The notes beneath the pieces are model-generated. The model made no database searches, was not told where the DNA came from, and saw only the letters and a list, made by a program, of their open reading frames with translations. The position numbers and the translations under genes were made by a program. 11,925 nt of DNA from Chloroflexota bacterium (lineage in GTDB: Bacteria > Chloroflexota > Dehalococcoidia > SZUA-161). The stretch covers positions 1 to 11,925 of the forward strand of contig DAOUTY010000031.1 in the NCBI GenBank assembly GCA_030668425.1, given 5' to 3'. Shown here piece after piece: positions 1 through 6,733 of this stretch (positions are counted from its first letter, which is position 1; every line of letters begins with the position of its first letter).

Positions 1-319
1 CTTCGGGAAATGCATCTGTGAGCGTAGACACCAGTTGGGATTTGCCCACATTGGGAAGGCCAACCAGCACAATCTGACCTGCCCCCTCTTTTCTTATGTT
101 GTAAGCGCTTCCTTTTCTAGTGACGGAAGGCTTGCTCTGAGCCTCCTCTGAAAACTTGGATATCTTTCTTCTCAGCTCAGCGCGCAGCTTATCCGTCCCT
201 TTATGCTTGGGCATAATAGCAAGCATAGTCTCCAGCCCCTCAACCTTCTCTTCTGGAGTCTTCGCCTGCCTGTAAACCTTTTCAGCTTCGAAATACTGCG
301 GTGGTAAGTTTGCTGGCAT
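1..319 (-). CDS. DRG-like (OBG-family) GTPase, N-terminal part; gene cut by left window edge
   Basis: The reverse strand reads an open frame from an ATG at 319 to the window edge (106 codons plus one base), beginning MPANLPPQYFEAEKVYRQA. Residues 1-70 are charged and helical. Residues 82-94 give a beta strand followed by a P-loop, GLPNVGKS (87-94), the G1 nucleotide-binding motif of translation-factor-class GTPases. The helical N-terminus ahead of an OBG-type G domain resembles DRG-like GTPases that usually end in a TGS domain. The G2-G5 motifs and any TGS domain lie outside the window, so the subfamily is inferred. Such GTPases act in the cytosol and are generally associated with ribosomes or translation. 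A start is supported by AGGG and GGTG in the bases before the ATG. The upstream gene ends 78 bp away on the same strand with no terminator visible, so cotranscription is likely. Confidence 0.82.
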   Translation of the reverse strand, partial: MPANLPPQYFEAEKVYRQAKTPEEKVEGLETMLAIMPKHKGTDKLRAELRRKISKFSEEAQSKPSVTRKGSAYNIRKEGAGQIVLVGLPNVGKSQLVSTLTDAFPE

Positions 320-397
320 TTCACCATTCCCTGTTCAAGAACACTCTTACAGTCCAGCGACAAACATACTGGCAATCCTGTTAGATTCCTATCCGAA

Positions 398-988
398 CTA
401 AGCTATGCCCAATATCTCCTGCCTATATTCACCGAGTAATGTGAGGTATTGTGATTCCAGTTGAGCGAGAGCCCGGCGCAACTCCTGCTGGAATTGCGGC
501 TGAGATTCGACATCGATCCTCACCGGGGCCGACGCCCCGGACTGTTGCTGCAGTGCCTGCCGCATCTTAGCTTCGACATCCCTCTTCACAGCCTCGTAGG
601 CCTGTCCCCTCTGCTGCTCACCTTCCTGCTCATAGTGATTGAGAATGCGCCTCAGCTTGGTATACACATTTTCAAGGCTAACCTTATCGTGTTTCAACTC
701 TTTGATCGCTTCCATGGCCTTCTTGTTTGCTTTCTTCGCGAGTTCATTCCTTGGGAGGTCTATGTTCTTTACCAGTATCCCTTGCGCACCTTCACTCACA
801 AGCTGTCGCGCATCATCATCATACCTGCCGATCTCGACCACAAGATCGCACTCATTTATCAGGTACTTGGCAGCCAACTTCTCCCCTTCAGGAAGGTATT
901 TCCATCTCCTCAGGTCTTCCTCCGATGCCTTGCCCAGGCTCTCAGCCCTTTCCATCGCTCTTTCAAAGGCGCTCTTCATCTCATCCAT
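398..988 (-). CDS. Conserved-looking hypothetical protein, charged and helix-rich
   Basis: I do not recognise a named family. The product is about 196 residues, cytosolic, with no signal peptide or membrane segment. It is strongly charged and predicted mostly helical. The N-terminus is a KSAFERAMERAESLGK-type amphipathic helix. A middle part (DLVVEIGRYDDDARQLV, then GILVKNIDLP) could form a small alpha/beta core. The C-terminal half is rich in Gln, Glu and Arg and could form coiled coil. An ATG at 1000 also opens this frame, but the ATG at 986-988 is preferred because GGAGGT (993-998) sits four bases before it. From the ATG at 1000 that same sequence would lie inside the gene. It precedes the DRG-like GTPase gene on the same strand, so the two may form an operon. 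That is the only functional hint. Confidence 0.75.
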   Translation of the reverse strand: MDEMKSAFERAMERAESLGKASEEDLRRWKYLPEGEKLAAKYLINECDLVVEIGRYDDDARQLVSEGAQGILVKNIDLPRNELAKKANKKAMEAIKELKHDKVSLENVYTKLRRILNHYEQEGEQQRGQAYEAVKRDVEAKMRQALQQQSGASAPVRIDVESQPQFQQELRRALAQLESQYLTLLGEYRQEILGIA

Positions 989-992
989 ATCG

Positions 993-998
993 ACCTCC
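993..998 (-). promoter_or_regulatory. Ribosome binding site fixing the start of the hypothetical gene
   Basis: GGAGGT on the minus strand lies four bases before the ATG at 986-988. It favours that ATG over the in-frame one at 998-1000. Confidence 0.65.
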
Positions 999-1046
999 AT
1001 TCCTTAGCTGTGTCTTGAAAGCCGCCAGCTTCTCTCTTAGAAGGCT

Positions 1047-1075
1047 ATTTTATCACCTACTCCATTGACAAACAA
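1047..1075 (-). promoter_or_regulatory. Candidate sigma-70-type promoter for the hypothetical/GTPase genes
   Basis: On the minus strand TTGTTT (1070-1075) and TAAAAT (1047-1052) are separated by exactly 17 bases. The -10 box matches five of six consensus bases and the -35 box matches TTG plus nothing further. The leader to the ATG at 988 would be about 50 bases and contains the GGAGGT site. It lies in the 172-bp divergent gap shared with the DUF1015 gene. Confidence 0.45.
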
Positions 1076-1112
1076 CGCTCACAAACCATAGGGCAAGAGA
1101 ACCTACGGCAAG

Positions 1113-1141
1113 TTGACAGTACATCGGGGGCATGTTAGGCT
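1113..1141 (+). promoter_or_regulatory. Candidate promoter for the DUF1015 gene
   Basis: A perfect TTGACA (1113-1118) is followed after 17 bases by TAGGCT (1136-1141), which keeps the important TA...T positions only. Transcription would begin near 1148, just ahead of GAGGAG at 1150-1155, giving a very short leader. A second TTGACA at 1065-1070 has only a poor -10 partner. Confidence 0.35.
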
Positions 1142-1149
1142 AGGACGTA

Positions 1150-1155
1150 GAGGAG
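1150..1155 (+). promoter_or_regulatory. Ribosome binding site fixing the DUF1015 start
   Basis: GAGGAG lies five bases before the ATG at 1161. This supports a start there and argues against the in-frame TTG at 1113, which would add 16 residues unlike the family N-terminus. Confidence 0.7.
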
Positions 1156-1160
1156 CCTGC

Positions 1161-2495
1161 ATGTGTGATGTCCGTCCATTTTGCGGCCTGCGTTACAACT
1201 TGCAGCGGATAGACGACCCCTCCACAGTAATCACCCCACCATACGACGTAATCTCTCCCGAAGAGCGCTCCCTGTACTACCACTTAAGCCCTTTCAACAC
1301 CATCAGACTCGAATTCGGCGAGGAACTGCCTGATGACTCCCCTGATAACAATAAGTACACGCGCGCTGCTGCCACGTTGAATGATTGGTTGCAGGAAGGA
1401 GTACTGACACGCGAGAAACGGCCCGCCCTCTACATCGTAGAGCATTGCTTCCCCTATCAGGACACCGAGAGGAGCCGCTGGGGGCTCATCGTCCGAGTAG
1501 GGCTCGAGGATTCGGAGAAAGGCCGCATTCATCCTCACGAAAGAACCCGTAAGGAGCCAGCAGTTGACCGACTTCACCTGCTGAGATCGTGCCATGCCAA
1601 CATAAGCCCGATCATGGGCCTGTTTCGCACTGAGAAGGGTGAGGTGTCAACCTACTTGCGGGAACTGAGTAAGACAGAGCCCGATGTGAGCGCAACGGAT
1701 AACTACGGGGTGAGATACCACCTGTGGGTGATAACGGATGAATCAGCAATAGACAAAGTCAACGCGTTCCTCGTTGACAAAGACATCTACATCGCAGACG
1801 GGCACCATAGATACGAGACAGCGCTTCGCTACCAAAAGGAGCAATGGGCTGCAAATCCTTCCCACACCGGAGACGAGCCCTTCAACTTCGTTATGATGAG
1901 TTTGATGGACTCGCAGGACCCTGGCCTCGTCATGCTGGCAACCCACCGGCTGGTGCGAGGGCTGGAATCACACAGGATCGCACACCTTGAGGAAACAATA
2001 TCCCCCTACTTCGACGTGGAAGAATTGCTTCCGCCCCTAGCGACCCTCTACGATACCATCCAGAACTGGCTACATACCCTTGAAATGCGAGGGCGAGGGG
2101 ATACCATTCTAGGCCTCTACGGCCTGCATGAGCAGGAGTTGTGCTTGCTGAGGCTGCGCCGAGATGCCAACCTTCAGAGCCTAATGAAAGAGGAGGAGCT
2201 AAAGCTCTGGAAAGACCTGGATGTAGTCTTGCTGCAACGGATCATCTTACAAGCAGCGCTGGGGATAGATACGCCAGAAAAAGAGGCTAAACACCTCGAA
2301 TATACCCGAGACGGGTTGGAAGCTAGAACCCGGGTCAATTCCGGTGAGTACCAACTCGCTTTCTTTCTCAACCCTGCTTCCGTATCCAGCATCCTCGACA
2401 GTGCCGCCGCAGGCATGAGGCTGCCCCAGAAGTCTACTTATTTCCATCCCAAGACACCCGCCGGCCTGGTGATGAATCCCCTTTGGAATGACTAA
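1161..2495 (+). CDS. DUF1015 family protein
   Basis: The 444-residue product has the hallmarks of the DUF1015 family. These are an N-terminal DVRPFCGLRYN start, TPPYDVISPEE (25-35), HPHERT (124-129) followed by DRLHLLR (136-142) and NISPIMGLF, and the diagnostic IADGHHRYETALRY (211-224). The length is in the family's usual range of a little over 400 residues and the gene looks intact. No membrane segment or signal peptide is apparent, so it should be cytosolic. The biochemical role of this family is not firmly established. From memory, relatives often sit beside serA/serC in other genomes, and a ParB/SerK-like serine kinase link has been discussed. No serine gene is present here. It is the only plus-strand gene in the window and appears to be a single-gene transcript. 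No clear terminator follows in the 85 bp before the convergent methyltransferase gene. Confidence 0.92.
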   Translation: MCDVRPFCGLRYNLQRIDDPSTVITPPYDVISPEERSLYYHLSPFNTIRLEFGEELPDDSPDNNKYTRAAATLNDWLQEGVLTREKRPALYIVEHCFPYQDTERSRWGLIVRVGLEDSEKGRIHPHERTRKEPAVDRLHLLRSCHANISPIMGLFRTEKGEVSTYLRELSKTEPDVSATDNYGVRYHLWVITDESAIDKVNAFLVDKDIYIADGHHRYETALRYQKEQWAANPSHTGDEPFNFVMMSLMDSQDPGLVMLATHRLVRGLESHRIAHLEETISPYFDVEELLPPLATLYDTIQNWLHTLEMRGRGDTILGLYGLHEQELCLLRLRRDANLQSLMKEEELKLWKDLDVVLLQRIILQAALGIDTPEKEAKHLEYTRDGLEARTRVNSGEYQLAFFLNPASVSSILDSAAAGMRLPQKSTYFHPKTPAGLVMNPLWND

Positions 2496-2580
2496 TGGCA
2501 GATCAGGCCATCACCGACCAAACTGGCAACCAGATAGCTGAAGGCCTATAGAAACCTGTACCACAGATTCGCTGAACACC

Positions 2581-3426
2581 TTATTTAGCGACCTTGCCGT
2601 GGAACATTGAACAAGTAAAAAAGGCGTAGTAATCCGGAAGATTCAAAACAAAATCCGGTGACTCTGGTTGACAGAGACGCTGATACTCCGCCCAATCCTC
2701 CTGCGTCAACTCTGACTGTGCCCCGGGCCAGCGCATCTGAAAGAGTGCCACCAAGGCGCTGCGGATATCATCACCTAACGGAGCGTGGACGTCGCCCACA
2801 AAGGTTTGGGCCGCGGGTTCCTCCAGTCCCGCCTCACGGTACCAACCCAGCGCGCGCAGGAAGTGCAACTCCGGTCTCTTCCCCTTAACGAAAGGGGCAA
2901 TCCCCGAAGTTGTAGCATTCAGCCGGGCCTCCAACAGGGGATATCCCGGAAGTAGCTGTTGAGAAGACCAGACAAGTATGGCTACGGTTCCGCAAGGCTT
3001 AACTACTCGTGCAAGCTCCTTCAGCAAAGAAAAGGGTTCGAAGGGCCCATATCCAGCGCAGTTGGAACTCCATATCCAGTCGAATGTATCATCGTCGAAG
3101 GGAAGCTTGGTTACATCCCCTTCATGAAAAGAAATCCGCTCCGACAAACCTGCCTTCTCTACAATCTCTCTCCCGCGGTTAAGAAATGCAGGGGACACAT
3201 CAAGGCCGGTGACATGTCCACCGGATCCTATTTCCTCCGCCAGCAACAAGGCCTGTAAGCCTATCCCGCATCCTGCGTCCAACCCTTGACTCCCCGCAGG
3301 AAGCCGCAGTGCCTGAATCGCTGAACGATAGGTTAACTCTATCAACGGATTGGTCACTATCAAGTCATGCATGTAGGCATCTATGTCAGGAACCTGGCTT
3401 GCATAACTATTCTCGCCGTTTTGCAT
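2581..3426 (-). CDS. Class I SAM-dependent methyltransferase, UbiE/Methyltransf_11-like
   Basis: The 281-residue protein carries a Rossmann-type methyltransferase core. Motif I is LDAGCGIG (49-56), the acidic residue that binds the SAM ribose is in TGLDVS (Asp76), and motif II/III surroundings are GDVTKLPFDDDTFDWIWSS. ARVVKPCGTVAILVW (about 139-153) matches the conserved strand after the active site. Nothing in the sequence identifies the acceptor, so a small molecule, lipid quinone or other substrate is possible. The ATG at 3426 is preferred over an in-frame GTG at 3432 because GGAGGG (3432-3437) is correctly spaced only for the ATG. It is the last gene of the minus-strand series, 48 bp after tatD, and is probably cotranscribed with it. 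The C-terminal 100 residues are less conserved in type and may define the substrate. Confidence 0.9.
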   Translation of the reverse strand: MQNGENSYASQVPDIDAYMHDLIVTNPLIELTYRSAIQALRLPAGSQGLDAGCGIGLQALLLAEEIGSGGHVTGLDVSPAFLNRGREIVEKAGLSERISFHEGDVTKLPFDDDTFDWIWSSNCAGYGPFEPFSLLKELARVVKPCGTVAILVWSSQQLLPGYPLLEARLNATTSGIAPFVKGKRPELHFLRALGWYREAGLEEPAAQTFVGDVHAPLGDDIRSALVALFQMRWPGAQSELTQEDWAEYQRLCQPESPDFVLNLPDYYAFFTCSMFHGKVAK

Positions 3427-3431
3427 ATCCA

Positions 3432-3437
3432 CCCTCC
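3432..3437 (-). promoter_or_regulatory. Ribosome binding site of the methyltransferase gene
   Basis: GGAGGG on the minus strand ends five bases before the ATG at 3424-3426. It overlaps the alternative GTG start at 3430-3432, which is therefore unlikely to be used. Confidence 0.65.
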
Positions 3438-3474
3438 ATATGGATCAATACAAGACTCGACTCTTTGCCGGGAA

Positions 3475-4260
3475 TCAAGCAGTCAAGCCAAATAGCCTTA
3501 TGGCATTACTTGTCGTTCGCTGAGCTACGATGCTCTCTTCCAGCCCTTTTATCTGGGCAACGGCCTTCAGTGACCTGATGATATCCGAGGGCCGTGACTC
3601 GTATCTCGTTTCTCTCCCATAGCTAACGGGGGAATCCGTTTCCAGCAGCAGGCTCTCCAGCGGGGTCTCCTTTATAGCCCTTCTATGCTCATCATGGTAC
3701 TCCCCTGCAGGAGTAGCGGAGATGAAGTAGCCCTCGGTAATTATCTCACGCAGCACGCTGGAGAACCCCGTGTACCAGTGAAAAACCGCCTTCTCCACCG
3801 CAGACTCCTTAACCAGGTCGAAGCTGTCCTTCCAGGAATATCTGCTGTGAACGCTGACCGGTTTGTCATACCTTCTCGCCAGATCCAGCATGGCCTTGAA
3901 GGCTTCTCTCTGTCGCTCCTTGTCCGCCACCGCCCTCACCCTCTTATGATAGTCCAGCCCAACCTCACCGATTGCAACCACCCTCTCGATATTATCCTCA
4001 ACATGCCGCAGATTGAGAGCGATTTGCGCAGCATCCATGTTCCCCAAGCTCCAGGGGTGCAAGCCCAGCGCGGGATATACAAAAGATTCATACTTCTCTG
4101 AGAGCTCAAGCACCTTGAGATTGGACTCGTAGTCCTGGCCGACAGCGATCAGCGCAACAATGCCTACCTGCTTCGCATCCAGAATCGCTCTCTCGATATC
4201 CTCTATCTCATCGAGATGCGCATGGCTGTCAACGAGCCTATAGACTTCGGTATTCATCAT
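3475..4260 (-). CDS. tatD: TatD-family metal-dependent hydrolase (putative DNase)
   Basis: The 261-residue protein has the TIM-barrel amidohydrolase signature of the TatD family. The metal-binding HxH is in DSHAHLDE (His13, His15), followed by GLHPW (66-70), the metal-bridging glutamate in GEVGLDYH (Glu99), His138 in PVSVHSR, His161 in FHWYTG and Asp209 in LLLETDSPV. All expected metal ligands are present, so it should be active. The usual HCFSG around the third histidine is HWYTG here, a mild divergence. Members are cytosolic 3'-5' nucleases or related phosphoesterases and the exact substrate of this one is unknown. The start MMNTEV has no strong ribosome binding site and either of the first two ATGs could serve. 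It lies 119 bp downstream of porB behind a probable terminator, so it needs readthrough or its own promoter, which I could not identify. Confidence 0.9.
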   Translation of the reverse strand: MMNTEVYRLVDSHAHLDEIEDIERAILDAKQVGIVALIAVGQDYESNLKVLELSEKYESFVYPALGLHPWSLGNMDAAQIALNLRHVEDNIERVVAIGEVGLDYHKRVRAVADKERQREAFKAMLDLARRYDKPVSVHSRYSWKDSFDLVKESAVEKAVFHWYTGFSSVLREIITEGYFISATPAGEYHDEHRRAIKETPLESLLLETDSPVSYGRETRYESRPSDIIRSLKAVAQIKGLEESIVAQRTTSNAIRLFGLTA

Positions 4261-4292
4261 AGTAATCGGCTACTAGATACCATATGGGAAGC

Positions 4293-4327
4293 AAAACGCT
4301 GGGTTGACCTTTGTGCTCAACCCAGCG
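4293..4327 (-). terminator. Rho-independent terminator after porB
   Basis: CGCTGGGTTGA (4297-4307) and TCAACCCAGCG (4317-4327) are perfect 11-bp inverted repeats around a nine-base loop. Read on the minus strand, the hairpin is followed directly by TTTTGCTT. It begins 52 bases after the porB stop codon. No T-run follows on the plus strand, so it works only in the por direction. The rest of the 119-bp porB-tatD gap shows nothing else that I can name. Confidence 0.8.
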
Positions 4328-4379
4328 AACGTCGAGGCATCTGAACTGGAGGTACTCCTCTGCAGATTCCCCTGACTCC

Positions 4380-5288
4380 CTATTTCACTATCAGCCCAAA
4401 CTTCTCGATATTCTGGTCTGCGATCCCTTGGATTTCCGCGATCTCCTTCTTCCGGTCCTCCTTACCAAATAGGTGTCTGAACCTCACCTGCTCCTTCAAA
4501 TACTCCTCCACCGGCACCTTCTTGGGGATTTTCAGTGCCCTCAACTCCCCGTTCTCCACCTCATACAAGGGGTAAAGCCCGGTAAGCACCGCCAGCCTGG
4601 CAAAATCGATGGTGCGTTCGGGAGCAGTGCCCCAGCCCAGAGGGCAAGGAACATGAATCTGGACATATTTGGGCCCGCGTATCGAGAGAGCTTTCCTCAC
4701 CTTTCTATCCAAGTCCATGGGATAGCCCACCGAGGCAACAGCTACGTAAGGGATACCATGTGCAAGCGCGATCTGCGGCACGTCCTTCTTCGGCCTCCAG
4801 TTTCCCCGAGAAACCTTGCCCGGAGGACTGGTAGTGGTACGAGCATAATAGGGAGTGGACCCGCTACGCTGGATGCCCGTGTTCATATAAGCCTCATTGT
4901 CGTAGCAGATATAGAGGACGTCGTGGCCACGCTCCAACATGCCTGAGATAGCGCCAAGCCCAATATCAGCCGTAGAGCCATCACCACCCTGCGCGATGAC
5001 CCTTACCCTGTCCAACTGGCCAGTGATCTTGAGAGCTGCCTCAATCCCCGCAGCTACTGCCGATGTATTCTCGAATAATGAATGAATCCAGGGCACTTCC
5101 CACGCCGACTCTGGATACTTGGAGCTAAACACCTCAAGGCATCCGGTGGAGTTGACCACCATCACGTTGCGCCCGGCTGCTCTGAGTACCAGACGCGCTG
5201 CCAGCGACTGACCGCAGCCGGGGCAGGCCGTATGTCCTGAAGCAAGGAGATGATCGTTGAATTTGTCCCGTTCTTCCACCTTAACCAT
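4380..5288 (-). CDS. porB: Pyruvate:ferredoxin oxidoreductase, beta subunit
   Basis: This subunit binds thiamine pyrophosphate and one [4Fe-4S] cluster and forms the active site with PorA for pyruvate + CoA + oxidised ferredoxin <-> acetyl-CoA + CO2 + reduced ferredoxin. The cluster cysteines are visible as CPGC (Cys22, Cys25), Cys50 in NSTGCLE and Cys215 in HVPCPLGWG. The TPP/Mg motif is GGDGSTADIG (101-110) with Asn131 in YDNEAYMNTGIQRSG, a highly characteristic PorB stretch. The length of 302 residues is normal for the separate-subunit enzyme. The ATG overlaps the end of porA by eight bases and GGAGGGG (5293-5299) lies four bases upstream inside porA, so translational coupling is expected. 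It is the last gene before the terminator hairpin. A different 2-oxoacid as substrate cannot be excluded from sequence alone, but PorA also looks pyruvate-type. Confidence 0.95.
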   Translation of the reverse strand: MVKVEERDKFNDHLLASGHTACPGCGQSLAARLVLRAAGRNVMVVNSTGCLEVFSSKYPESAWEVPWIHSLFENTSAVAAGIEAALKITGQLDRVRVIAQGGDGSTADIGLGAISGMLERGHDVLYICYDNEAYMNTGIQRSGSTPYYARTTTSPPGKVSRGNWRPKKDVPQIALAHGIPYVAVASVGYPMDLDRKVRKALSIRGPKYVQIHVPCPLGWGTAPERTIDFARLAVLTGLYPLYEVENGELRALKIPKKVPVEEYLKEQVRFRHLFGKEDRKKEIAEIQGIADQNIEKFGLIVK

Positions 5289-6468
5289 TTATCCCCTCCA
5301 GTTCCAGGTCCTCTTTCAAGCCAACAAAATCAGCATCCGCAACCTGATGCTGCGCTTTGCTTATAGTGGTTTTTATGTCGTCCACAGTTATATCTCTGCC
5401 GCCCAAGCCAAGGATAAACCCACTGATCCTGGGACACGCTTCACGACCATAGAAGACAGCCCTCATGTCAGTGGCGACCGCTCCGCTGCCACCCAAAGAA
5501 ATGTCCTTCTCCATAATGACTATATTCTCAGCGGCGCTCAGCGCCTCATAGAGAGCCTCTTTGGGGAAGGGTCGATAGCATATTAGCCTGAGTATGCCGA
5601 CTTTTTCCCCCTGATCCCGCAACTCATCCACCACATCCTTAATAGTCCCCGCCATGGAGCCCAATGCCACCACCACGGTGGAAGCATCATCGACACGGTA
5701 TTTCTCAAAGAGGCCATAGGAGGAGCGGCCAAAGGAACTCCCAAAATCGCGGGCCACCTCCTCTATTACGGAAAGAGACTTCTTCATGGTCTCTTGAATC
5801 ATATACCGCGTCTCCATATACTTTTCCGGGTCAGCAAAAGCCCCCATGGTTGTGGGATTGTCGATATCGAGCTTGTATATGGGATCATAAGAAGGCAAGA
5901 AAGCATCTACCTCCGCCTGGCTGGGGAGGTCAACTATTTCATAGGCATGGGGCAGAACATACCCGTCACAACAAACCATTGCCGGCAACATCACCCGGTG
6001 GTCTTCAGCGATTTTGTGAGCCTGAAGCAGCAGATCACAGGTCTCCTGGTTGTTCTCAGCGTAGAGTTGAATCCAGCCACTGTCCCTCATGATTATTGAG
6101 TCCTGCTGGTCATTCCAGATATTCAGTGGCGCTGATACCGAGCGATTGACGCAGATCATCACCACGGGAAGGCGCATTCCTGCGATATTGAAAATCACCT
6201 CGCTCATAAGCAAGAGACCCTGAGAGGAGCTACAGGTGAATACCCTGACACCGACAGCGGCAGCTCCCAAGACTACTGACGCCGCTGAATGCTCGCCTTC
6301 AACATTAATGAATTCCGCCTCCAGATCGCCATCGGCCACTATTTGGGACAACTCCTCAACAATGAGGGTCTGCGGGGTTATCGGATAGGCTGAAATGACT
6401 TTAGGACGACATAAGGCACACATCTCAGCCATTGCACGGGCACCCTGTAACATTCTTCCCTTAACCAT
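5281..6468 (-). CDS. porA: Pyruvate:ferredoxin oxidoreductase, alpha subunit
   Basis: PorA carries the pyrimidine-binding domain that activates TPP, followed by the transketolase C-terminal-like domain. From the ATG at 6468 the protein has 395 residues, with YPITPQT at 28-34 and NVEGEHSA at 55-62. SSSQGLLLMSE is near 80-90, NRSVSAPLNIWNDQQDS near 108-124, and DSGWIQLYAEN follows it. The second domain includes ALGSMAGTIKDVVDELRDQG near 267-287 and EKDISLGGSGAVATD near 320-334. These are characteristic of the pyruvate-type alpha subunit in the four-subunit enzyme. An in-frame GTG lies two codons upstream, but the ATG is better placed, with GGAGG nine and AGGTG three bases before it. The ATG lies inside the last codons of porD (eight-base overlap), and the gene ends overlapping porB in the same manner. 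Confidence 0.95.
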   Translation of the reverse strand: MVKGRMLQGARAMAEMCALCRPKVISAYPITPQTLIVEELSQIVADGDLEAEFINVEGEHSAASVVLGAAAVGVRVFTCSSSQGLLLMSEVIFNIAGMRLPVVMICVNRSVSAPLNIWNDQQDSIIMRDSGWIQLYAENNQETCDLLLQAHKIAEDHRVMLPAMVCCDGYVLPHAYEIVDLPSQAEVDAFLPSYDPIYKLDIDNPTTMGAFADPEKYMETRYMIQETMKKSLSVIEEVARDFGSSFGRSSYGLFEKYRVDDASTVVVALGSMAGTIKDVVDELRDQGEKVGILRLICYRPFPKEALYEALSAAENIVIMEKDISLGGSGAVATDMRAVFYGREACPRISGFILGLGGRDITVDDIKTTISKAQHQVADADFVGLKEDLELEGING

Positions 6469-6733
6469 CTTCACCTGCCTCCGGTATCATTTCAATGTCG
6501 TGGACGGGACAGACCTCAGCACAGATGCCGCAGCCCTTGCAATAGTCTTCGTTGGCGTAGTAGGTGTTCTGACCCGTGCCAAAGATACAGCCCTCAGGGC
6601 AGACCAAGGCACACACATCGCAGGCTACACAAGCCTGATGATTGAAGCGCGGCTTGCTCGCCGTGCGCCAGCTTCCTGTTTTATTGACACGGCTGCCCCC
6701 CGGATGGGTTACCGTTCCCAGTGTAATCTTCAT
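6461..6733 (-). CDS. porD: Pyruvate:ferredoxin oxidoreductase, delta (ferredoxin) subunit
   Basis: A 90-residue dicluster ferredoxin-like subunit that passes electrons from the PorAB active site to external ferredoxin. Two [4Fe-4S] motifs are complete: CVACDVCALVC with Cys35, 38, 41, 45, and CKGCGICAEVC with Cys65, 68, 71, 75, each followed by Pro. An extra cysteine at position 49 is not needed for the standard ligands. The N-terminal GSWRTASKPRFNH is the extension typical of PorD and distinguishes it from free ferredoxins. The ATG shares the ATGA overlap with the porG stop codon (6730-6733) and the stop overlaps porA by eight bases. The position within the por genes fixes its role. Similar subunits occur in other 2-oxoacid oxidoreductases. 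Confidence 0.95.
   Translation of the reverse strand: MKITLGTVTHPGGSRVNKTGSWRTASKPRFNHQACVACDVCALVCPEGCIFGTGQNTYYANEDYCKGCGICAEVCPVHDIEMIPEAGEDG

Noticed and set aside
461..1068. Plus-strand open frames opposite the hypothetical gene
   Set aside because: The minus-strand frame has a good ribosome binding site, promoter and typical charged helical composition. The plus-strand translations are low-complexity in Leu, Ser and His and look like shadows.
1113..1160. Upstream TTG start for the DUF1015 gene
   Set aside because: It coincides with the TTGACA promoter box, lacks a ribosome binding site, and adds residues not found at the family N-terminus. GAGGAG before the ATG at 1161 fits better.
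2496..2580. Terminator between the convergent DUF1015 and methyltransferase genes
   Set aside because: Only a four-bp CTGG/CCAG stem is present, with no T-run in either direction.
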